Of a stretch of DNA of 64,000 nt, positions 55,666 through 64,000 are shown one piece after another. The notes under the pieces were generated by a model, which saw only the letters and a program-made list of their open reading frames with translations, made no database searches and was not told the origin of the DNA. How positions within the stretch are numbered: position 1 is the stretch's first letter; every line of letters begins with the position of its first letter. Source of the stretch: Allacma fusca (taxonomy: Eukaryota > Arthropoda > Collembola > Symphypleona > Sminthuridae); the NCBI GenBank assembly GCA_947179485.1, contig OX359245.1, forward strand, positions 27,391,067 through 27,455,066, given 5' to 3'. Both the position numbers and the translations under genes were made by a program.

Positions 55666-56894
55666 GTTCAAGATTTATAAAAATTATCGAGATTTTCTAA
55701 AACGTATTTATACTCCCAAATTCTAAGATTACAAGTGTATGTTTGGAAATGAACTATTTCTAACTTTCAAGATCTACACCTATTCTTTGTGAAAGTAAAT
55801 CTGAAATTGAAAATATGGAATTATTCCTGCGGAATAAAATCTAGACGTACTTTATAGTGATAGTAAATTGAAAATGGAGTAGAAGCTCTCTCCAGTTCGA
55901 GCTTTTATTTACTACTTAATTGGAAAAAAATCATTTTAACCTGTTTCCCGTCCACATTGTTTGCCATCCATTCCTGAGACAGTAATCCGCTTTTGGGAAG
56001 ACAGCAGTAGGGATGTCAGTCACTGTCGATCTTAAAATATCGGCCCGAGATTTCCCGAGATTAGCCAAATATTGCCTACGTTTGTAAAAGATGCATTCTT
56101 AAATCGTTTCCTGCAACCTAAGAATCTCTGCCGGGTTCATTAGCCCCGTTAAGTTACTTTCATTTTTTACATCATTTTTACTAGCAGTTCACGTGACTTC
56201 GAGAACGCAGATTTTGACCAAGCTAAATATTCATTTTGAAGAAGTCGTATGGTTACGGTTAGGGCACTCGCTTAAATTAATTTCGTTTTGCCCTTTATTG
56301 CATTCAGTCCTTGGAAGGAGGACACAAACTAACGTTGTGGTACTTAAGGGGACCGATGCATCGTTTTTGAGCGATAAAGCGTTTAGAAATAAATGTAATA
56401 ATTATTATCGATATTTCGTCTAAGAATGGTCCTAATGACGGTGTTATCGTTTCGGAATGTAGGAAGTGTCATCCCTAGTGTGGAAAAATTCAAATAATGA
56501 GCTAATAAAAATATATAGTAGGATATGTCCGTTGGGAATTAAAGGTATCAAGGCACCCACATTTTTAATACATTAGCGTACTCAGATGGTAGATTATTTT
56601 CGTCACGAATCCAATTTTCGGTTTTAAATTCATGGGAAAATGCATACTACTGGCTCAAGTCATGTATAAGCAAAGGATACGTCATACAAATCGAAGCTAT
56701 GCAAGTTTAAATTTGCGTCCAGCAAAAACAGAAATTCATTGCCGTCTGTACCAGAAACCTGATTTACTGGAAATCGTGTGAGTGGCAGGAATAACATGTG
56801 TGTATATCTGTGTAAATGGAATCACACCAATCATATAGGGAACTCCAGGTCATTCACTATATCTGAAAAAGCGGTCGTGGCAATTAAAAATAAT
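55666..56894. repeat. ELO-D upstream flank
   Basis: Diverged relative of 1432-2720; continues at 57627-57800 after the hAT insertion. No gene is seen. Confidence 0.6.
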
Positions 56895-56902
56895 ACAGTG
56901 AC

Positions 56903-57618
56903 TAGGGTTTGTCGATTTTTATATTTTGCATGCCTGGTATGTTTTGCCAGCAGCAAGGTAAAAAAACAATTTATGCCTTCACATTCCCCGTAAAAATAAA
57001 CGCCGGGCAAAAGGCAAAAAATGATTGGCAAAATCGGCGAAAATTAGGGCAAAAAAACGACCTGGCATGTTGAGATGCAGTATTGCGCAATGAAGAAATA
57101 AAAACCTGTAAAGCAGATTCAACAACAGTGAATACGATTTCGTCGGTTTTATTTTTATCGCTGAATTGTACAAAATCTTCCAAATCATGTGTTTCCCAGT
57201 GTAACCAGATTTTATTTTCCAGTCGTCCCCTCGTTTTGGTTGCTATATAACTGGCAGTAAAATAGGATGGTGATACGCGACAGAATATTATAATAATACA
57301 AACAAGTGTATGCTCAGACACAGTTTAATATGCAATGAGATGCGTTTTGACTTGATACTATGTAAATACGAAACCGGTAGTTTGCAAGTTTTACATATAT
57401 TTTAAAATTAACCAGGGACGGTGCAAGCACCAATGATGACGGAAATAGAGCGTTCCATGAGCATCGCTTATTTATGCCAATTTTGCGAAGGCAAAATATA
57501 TTAAATGCCAATTCTGCCAAAATGGCATAAAAAAACATTTCATGCCCGTGGATAAATGCCCGAAATGCCTGTCTAATTTGTCATTAACGTCATGGCATTT
57601 AAAAATCGACAAACAATA
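56903..57618. mobile_element. hAT-type element, TAGGGTTTGTCG ends, GCATTTTGCC-type body
   Basis: Inverted ends TAGGGTTTGTCGATTTTTA and TAAAAATCGACAAACAATA, with target duplication ACAGTGAC at 56895-56902 and 57619-57626. The uninterrupted ATACAGTGACATGG site is in A, B and C (for example 2708-2721). Subterminal parts repeat GGCAAAAT/ATGCC motifs. A 116-codon minus frame is incidental. Confidence 0.85.
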
Positions 57619-57829
57619 ACAGTGACACGTTTGCCCTTAAAAACTTCAATACGACAAGCGGTTCAAAAGCAAATAATCATAATCTTACTTAATAATTTAA
57701 ATGATTAATTTTGCCCTGGACAAGATTTGTCAAGGACATAATTAACTAGGTTTCTCATCTCAAGGCACTGCACACATATAAATGTGGTTAATTTGATTAA
57801 TTACAGGGGCAAGTCAACTTCCTTGGACA

Positions 57830-58560
57830 GAGAAATTCATTTAATTTCTATGTGCACCACATGTCTTTTGGAACAGACGCGAAGTCTTCTTTTCCAAGCT
57901 GCATACAAGCACTTTTCAGAGGTGATCATCAACCACTCCTCCCTTAGACGTTTCCAAAGCCCCGGCATGGAAGACACTTGTTTTTCCAAGGGTTTGTTTT
58001 AAAGCACGGAAACCAAAAACGTCCATGGGGCTGGTGTCCGGCCACTTTACTGGTATTTCCTTATTCGAAATTAAGGTTATACCAGTTTTCCAGGGGTGGT
58101 CTTCTGCGTATGCCCGGGTAAATCTGGCCGTGTGGGAGCTTGCCGAGTCGTTATGTACGAAGACCTTCGATGTGTCTTCTCCATAAATTCGTGGTACTTC
58201 CTTTTCCAGTAAGGGCCTCAAAACGCAGTCAACATAGTAGGCAGCACTGACTATCTTTTGGATGCACTTTAATTAAAGGTAGTACTCTCCTACCAGTCAT
58301 CGCTCCTGCGACCATGATCTTTGAGTCAAACCTCTCCTTCCTCTGATTCACGGGTGTCTCAGTGACCTTATCCAACTGTTTAAGCCAAGCGTCTTTTCAC
58401 CACTGAGTTAACTACCCTGGACACTGTTTGATGGGAGACACTGATGTTTTGATTTTTAAATTCATGTTTGACCTGACACGGGATCAAACCTTTCCCAGAA
58501 AGGTATTTAATGATACCTTCAACTTCCGTAAAAATCGTTTAGTATCAATTATGGTGTATT
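57830..58560 (-). pseudogene. Mariner-type transposase fossil
   Basis: On the minus strand, broken frames give SVSHQTVSRVV (helix-turn-helix part), MVAGAMTGRRVLPLIKV, AAYYVDCVLRPLLEKEVP, FVHNDSASSH and WPDTSPMDVFGF. The last two correspond to the second and third catalytic blocks of Tc1/mariner transposases. Stops and frameshifts interrupt it between about 58440 and 58230. Terminal repeats could not be placed. Confidence 0.75.
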
Positions 58561-58599
58561 ATGACCTACACTCCAAGAAGAAATTCACTGCACCAAAAT

Positions 58600-59011
58600 C
58601 ATTGTCAGATTGAGTGAAACAAAAAATGCATTCGCTAATTGGCTGATAAATTGTGTTAGTGTGGTGCACGAATAAACAATTAGAACGAATTCGTCAATAC
58701 CAAACTCGTAATTCAGAATTTGTTTTTCAACACCGGAAATAATACAAATGCTTGTTCTTGACTAGACATTTTTCTAAACGATCTTTTGATGGAAGTATAT
58801 TGAACAAAACTTTTCACGGAACTTCTTCGTAAGTCCCGTCATTAAGAATTGTTGAGTGTCAACGATCTGAAAGATTCACAATACAATGTACTTATTTAAA
58901 CACTGTATTTAGAAAATATTATCTGGATTACAGTAGTTGAGTTAAGCATCATTTCTCAAAGTCAAATATTGCAGTTTTAGGGTTTACATGTAGAAGACAA
59001 GTTGATGTATT
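58600..59011. other. Spacer, no feature seen
   Basis: AT-rich, without coding frame, inverted repeat or relative elsewhere in the window. Confidence 0.3.
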
Positions 59012-59019
59012 TATTTTCC

Positions 59020-59588
59020 CAAAGGTGGCCACATTTCCTATATTTATGCATAAATATATGCAGTTTTTTATGTATGTTCGCACATTTTCCGAATATTGTA
59101 TGCAATATATGTATGCTGCAAGTTTCTACTAAAAAATGTATGATATATGTATGCTGTGAATACTGTATGTACGAGTATGTATGTATGTATTAAAGGCCGG
59201 GAGATTTAGGTATGTATGAACCGTGTATGTTCAGCGAACTCCATCTGTATTTTCTTGGCATGGTCTGTGTCTATTGGTGTATTCGCATTTGTTATTTCCT
59301 GCTGCAATGCAAACGATTTCTATACGTTTTGACTGAAACCTACGACACTAGAAATTAATATTTGAAACTTAACCATCATAAATTGTATTTTGTTTTATAA
59401 AGGTTCATAACGTTCAACATACACTTTTATAGGCACGTGTACATATATTTATGCATAAATTTATATACATGCAGATATGTATGATTAAATTTCTGGAAAA
59501 AATTATGTATGCAAAATGTATGTATGCTCTTTGAAAACCATAAAATGTATGTATGATTTAGGATAGGAAATTTTTTTGCCCAGCTTTG
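59020..59588. mobile_element. hAT-type MITE, inverted relative of the 46712 element
   Basis: Starts CAAAGGTGGCC and ends GCCCAGCTTTG; in between it is the reverse complement of 46712-47265 with many differences. The flanking 8-mers (TATTTTCC, TTTTGCAG) no longer match, consistent with an older insertion. Confidence 0.75.
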
Positions 59589-60214
59589 TTTTGCAGCTTT
59601 ATACCTTTACTAGCAGTAAAGCCATCCGCAAATGCGGATGGTAACACGATTGATGAAGTTATTCATGGTGTTAGTAACTTTTAACAAATTACACATTTTT
59701 TTGGGGTAGATATTTAGTTACGTAAGCTGGTGTCATTTCCTTCACCTAGCAATTTCTCTTGGTTGTCTTCGGTATTAATAACAACTTTAATATTTCCCTT
59801 CGAAGTTGTTCGAGAAAAAAGTGCTGAAGAAAAGAGTGCCGAGAAAAATTGGCTTCGGCAATGGTACATACATACATACCGCAAATAAGCCCGTTAGTTA
59901 ACTCTTGTGGTACTTGGTATTCCAAACGGCAAACCAGCAATAGTGCATTTAGGAGGAAGACCAAAAATTAAATAAATAATTCGACAAAATTGGAATTACC
60001 TTCTTTTGTCTTGGACATTGGACAGAATTAAGTTGTGGCAATGCTTGGTTACCATATCGTTAGCGTGACTATAACTTAAGCCTGTCCAAGTAAACAAAAG
60101 TACAAATGTAATAGCCATCCGCAAAGGCGAATGGTAACAGAATGTGTGCTCTTTACGCTCGTCTGCACAGCACAAAAAAATCACAAAACATAGGCACTTT
60201 TGAAATTTTTACGA
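59589..60214. other. Spacer with CCATCCGCAAATGCGGATGG motifs
   Basis: The palindromic motif CATCCGCAAATGCGGATGG (about 59623) recurs in variant form near 60115 and 60660, followed each time by TAA..GAATGTGT-like sequence. Probably ends of one interrupted element. No gene is seen. Confidence 0.35.
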
Positions 60215-60386
60215 TGCCCTCTGCGACTGTGACTTATTCCAGTGACTCTGATAATGACTGTGACTGACTGGGACTCATGGGAAACGGCAAACAGACTTAT
60301 GTGCTGACTGACTGATAAGAAATTTAAGACTGATTTTGACTAGGACTGAAAAAAGTAGGAACTGGTGGATCCTGCATTACACAGCA
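60215..60386. mobile_element. Fragment of the CAGTCAGTC hAT family
   Basis: GACTGACTG-rich sequence ending GGTGGATCCTG, the complement of the left end at 31137 (CAGGACCCACC). The stretch around GGAAACGGCAAACAGACTTA matches 31210-31240 inverted. The other terminus is missing. Confidence 0.55.
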
Positions 60387-60510
60387 TGCTATATATGCAA
60401 CGTGTGAATATGGGAGAGCGCGCTACAGCTAATGAGCTGTGACAGTGTGACGGCTGACGCTGACGCTCCGCGTCCTCTCCCATACACACGTTGCATATAT
60501 AAAGCATGCT
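60383..60510. repeat. Long hairpin, about 40-bp arms
   Basis: 60383-60422 pairs with 60469-60510: AGCATGCT, ATATATGCAACGTGTG, TATGGGAGAG and CGCG blocks match with only small bulges. The loop of about 46 nt is GC-richer than its surroundings. It could be a foldback MITE or a structured RNA; no other copy is in the window. Confidence 0.6.
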
Positions 60511-60514
60511 TTAG

Positions 60515-61680
60515 AATGGAATGGAAGAGCGTGAGATCATGAGATGAGGCGATGAGAGCACGCGGAACTGTGTGTAGCCGAAGCGTTTTCTCTCTCTCCC
60601 ATTGCATTACATATAGGTTGCTCTATGGCTGAACTGAATGCACTGCATATAAGCAAAAGCGTAAATGCGGATGGTAATGGAATGTGTACTACTGTCGCTC
60701 TTCAGCACAGCTCATTGGCGCGCGAGTGTCTCATGTAATGGGACGGCGCGAATTTCAATTTTGACGACAGCCTTCTTTGAATTAGTATAAAGGATAACAT
60801 TAATTCAGAAATTTTGCCTCACGATTCCTAAGCTTTCGTCAATATTCATCACAATATATGTCCGCAAAAAACGTCTTGGCATTTTAAAATGGTCAACCCT
60901 GCTTGTCTTTTGATATTTTTTCGTAATGCAATTTTCATTTTCCATTCGAACTTTCCTCTTTTAAATTTGATGTACATAATTTCAAATAAACTTCAAAGCA
61001 GTCCCTTAGTATAGGTAATTTACACTTTCCTCGTAAATGGAGCTAAAACCCATTTTGTTTTTCAAGTTTTGGATATTCTGGAACCATTTCGACAGCTTCT
61101 TCAGTAATTTAGGTAGGTAGAAATAAAGCGCGGGTAGTAGTGCATAATCGGATAATGTTATTGAAAACGTTATGTTGGAATGTTTTATTTTTATAGGAAA
61201 ATTCAAACCGCTAAAATGGAAACGCAACCAGAAGATTGAAATCGTTTCAACCAAAAACCGTGTTTTGAAAATCCGAAAACAAATATGAAAACATAAAATC
61301 TATGCCAACAAACATAACTACAACTAAGTTCCACTCAAAATAGCATTTGTTAAAATGTTAATTGAAAGTTTTATTCGCAATACATACATACATGGAACGC
61401 ATTTATTTAATACTGAAACTTTGTGAAACTTTTACCATGATACTTAGCATTAAAGTTTACAGAGTAACCGAGCATAGCTATTTTTCAATAGGACTTTGCA
61501 TGACTAATTTTTAATGAAACTTCAATAGATGAACATCAATAAGGGTTACAAATCTGTACTTCGAAATATTTGGACACCAATTCAAAAAATTATCTAATTC
61601 TTTAAAAATCATCCAGTTTTAATTTTCTTATAAAATATTTATATAGATTAATGCTTCCGTTTTTTGTAAAAACGTTATAA
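60515..61680. other. Spacer and diverged ELO 3' flank, no gene seen
   Basis: Contains a CT/GA-rich patch near 60585 and, beyond 61260, weak resemblance to the unit-G flank. No supported frame. Confidence 0.3.
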
Positions 61681-61726
61681 CGATGTTAGATCAAGTCAAA
61701 ATGCCTTTTTAAAATGAAAGTCATTT

Positions 61727-63102
61727 CTAACCCGATTTGATGATTTTCGGGCGCCGGCGTGTGTATGTTTCGCGGAAGAACTGAATAAACAAGTAGCCGA
61801 AGATTGGAATGATTATCCCGGAAAGGTAAACCACATTAATGTTGCGTTTGCATGGATACCCTAAAGCTGGAAATTATAGATTTCGAATATCAGCACTGCC
61901 ATGTAAATTCCGTGTGACCAATTTTACATGTTACACCCTTCACATTAAAGCAAGTATTTTGCATATATGAGAAAATAACATAAACATGTATATAATTTCA
62001 AAATTGAAAATCTCAGAAAATATGAAGCAAATTTCCCATAGCATCCTTACCCATGAAATAGACGGAAGCAAAGTTTATGTAAGTGATCAAAAACATTTGG
62101 GTGATTTGAATTGTTGTAAGGGACTTTGCAAATCTTCTGGGAATCTTCACCTTCAAAGCCTGCCATAAAAACATTTTAAAATTGAATATTTTGTATAAAT
62201 ATTGAAAAAAAGCTTTTCTTTTAGGTTTCTTGGCACCAACTGTACCTTCAAGGCGTAGTAAGAGTACATAATGGAATGGACGAATGTATTGATTACAAAT
62301 AAACGTCCCAAGGCATCATAGGCCGCATATCCCAACCAGCACATTAATAAAGTGGTGACATGATGGAACCTGGAAATGGTTCGTAAAAATTAGGTCACGC
62401 AACAACAGAACAGTTTTTCGAGTGAATTGGATTTTGAAAGCCCCTTACCAGTGCAACGTTATGAGCTTTTGCTTCCTTAAAACAATAAATGCAGTGTCCC
62501 CAAATTCCACAAGTTTGGACAATACGAAAAGAAACCCCCAAAAAGAGGTAGCGTAGTTGTGAGGCGTCCTACAAAAAAAATGTGATGAGTGTTCCCTCGA
62601 ATTTAAGTATAGCTTTATTCACTGGCACCTGGCACAATCCCCATTAACTATTTTGTCTCATGCCCGCAATTTTTTTCGATCACTCCTTTCCGTATAAAAT
62701 ACGAAGACGACAGATTATCCCCACACAAGAGTATAAAAATAGATTAAATTTAAATGCGAACGCAACACCTTACCCTGAGCAAATAGTATGGTATGTCCCA
62801 CTGGGGCGTGAAATCAGATATGCAAGTTCCGGAATTCCCCGTATTGTCGCGATGATGGAAAATATTGCGAGACCCGCATTCCAAAAAAAGAGCGGATATG
62901 TCAAAACGTACGCGGGTCTATTTTCCATCCACTTCTGCCCGAAATACACCAGGAATAAGTAGATCCCAATTGATAAGTACATGAAATTCTTATATGCTTC
63001 TATTTGATCAACGGCCCAAGCCACATCGTAGACTTCAAAATCGTACGCAGTAATGTAAGCCGAGTTTTTTTCTATTGCTTTAAGTACTTCGGCCGTCTCC
63101 AT
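61727..63102 (-). CDS. ELO-E: ELOVL6-like fatty-acid elongase, 5 exons, intact
   Basis: Exons: 63102-62774, 62568-62449, 62369-62246, 62159-62051, 61866-61727; 822 nt with the array's standard phases. [13 protein letters not shown] and [12 protein letters not shown] are intact. The final exon differs most from the other copies (more substitutions and a Gly before the stop), whereas exons 3 and 4 and the intron between them are almost identical to ELO-D. Donor of exon 4 is GTAAGG where A and C have GTGAGG. No lesion was found. Substrate is unknown; by family it elongates saturated or monounsaturated acyl-CoA. Confidence 0.9.
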
Positions 63103-63690
63103 CTTCAAGATTTATAAAATTTGGCGACGGTTTCTAAAACGTATTTACACTTCTAAATTCTGAGATTACAAATAATTTTATGTTTGGAAATGAGTTATTT
63201 CTGGTGACCAAAATCTGCACCTACTCTAGACTGAAAGTAAATTGCAAAAGGAGTAGAAGCTTACTCCTGTTCGAGTTTTTAAATAAACAGTTCGTTGAAA
63301 AGAAATCACTGGAACCTGTTTCCCCTCCACGTTATTTATCGTTTGTGCTTGTACTGAGACATTAATCCATTTTTGTGAAATCAGCAGTATAGGGATGTCA
63401 GTCACTGTCTATGTTAAAATACCGGTCGTATCGGTTAGGGTAGGTGAAAATGAGATAATACTTAGTTTACAAGACTCGTCAAATATTACCACTATAATGT
63501 AAAAAAATCAGTCTCACATCTTTCCCACTGAAACCTGGGAATCTCTGTCGGATTCATTAGCCCCGTTAAGTTACTTTCATAATTTTTACGAGCATTTTAC
63601 GTGACTTCGAGAACGTGGAAGGTTTTTGGAAGAAAGTTAACTTACCATAACGTTTGGATTACTGAGGGGACCGATGCATCGCTTATGAGC
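63103..63690. repeat. ELO-E upstream flank
   Basis: Collinear with 1432-2020 of unit A with scattered changes, up to the break at about 63690. Confidence 0.7.
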
Positions 63691-64000
63691 AGAGCTACGT
63701 GCAAGTAGAATTTGAAGTTCAAGTGCGTTTCAAGTCAAGTCAATTGCAGACAATTTTGTAACTTGATACTCGAACATCAAGTTCAAATGAAATTATAATT
63801 TTAACTTGAGTTTTCAAGTTCAAGTTCAACCAAATTCAAGTTAATAATTTATTACTTGATTGAAAAATCAAGTCAAGTTCAAGTACACTGAATGGAAGTA
63901 CTTGAATAAAACTTGAGTATAACTTGAGTTTTTGTCACTGATCATCATCGCACCCCACTAGAAGTAATATTGGGCGTCAATTATCATAATAATGACATCT
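63691..64000. repeat. CAAGTTCAAGT motif block, likely left part of another MITE
   Basis: Similarity to the ELO flank stops after CGCTTATGAG. From about 63700 to 63935 the sequence is built of degenerate CAAGTTCAAGT/ACTTGAGTT motifs, in both orientations. The right end is not clear within the window. Confidence 0.5.

Noticed and set aside
56971-57321. 116-codon minus frame
   Set aside because: It lies inside the hAT element, has no transposase motifs and is not shared with any relative.

Overview
This is a eukaryotic, AT-rich window with short introns and many transposable elements. It most likely comes from an arthropod, perhaps a hexapod or springtail, judged from the ELOVL6-type fatty-acid elongase array and the transposon families. 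The species cannot be resolved from sequence alone. The only host genes I can support are members of one minus-strand tandem array of ELO-family very-long-chain fatty-acid elongases.

ELO array. Three five-exon copies are intact and predict about 273 residues each: A (44-1431), C (38436-39830) and E (61727-63102). Copy D (54272-55665) has a one-base homopolymer deletion in exon 1. Copy B (10271-11098) is cut off inside exon 3 by a duplication breakpoint. Two relics of exon 1 remain at 29613-29697 and 52309-52390. The flanks are duplicated with the genes, so paralogous units give 'empty sites' that date many insertions. A and B share a near-identical block (616 to about 5925, and 10283 to about 15560) that continues at lower similarity.

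Mobile elements. The main insertion is a 9.1-kb Ty3/gypsy-type LTR retrotransposon on the minus strand (18314-27447). It has 518-bp LTRs with no difference seen by eye, an ATAT target duplication, gag, pol (protease-RT-RNase H-integrase, interrupted by two in-frame TGA codons), and two long overlapping frames downstream of pol. One of these has an envelope-like membrane layout. A second autonomous-type element, a 4.36-kb CMC/CACTA-like DNA transposon (41369-45728), carries a decayed DUF4806 gene and a decayed transposase; it has TA target duplications and empty sites in both A and B. Around these lie many short hAT-type elements with 8-bp target duplications, a pogo-like MITE, a non-LTR insertion with a roughly 15-bp target duplication, LINE and mariner fossils, and a Penelope-like GIY-YIG remnant that is part of the duplicated unit.

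Layout: 1-17760, ELO A and B with duplicated flanks; 17765-18308, unassigned sequence and an N gap; 18314-27447, gypsy element; 27448-38435, degraded ELO unit with nested hAT elements; 38436-45880, ELO C with the CMC element in its upstream flank; 45890-50270, MITEs and a LINE fossil; 50800-56900, degraded unit plus ELO D; 56900-61680, hAT, mariner and foldback elements; 61727-64000, ELO E and its flank. The strongest candidates for something new are the dual-frame 3' region of the gypsy element and the series of unrelated hAT MITEs whose bodies are built from their own short motif.
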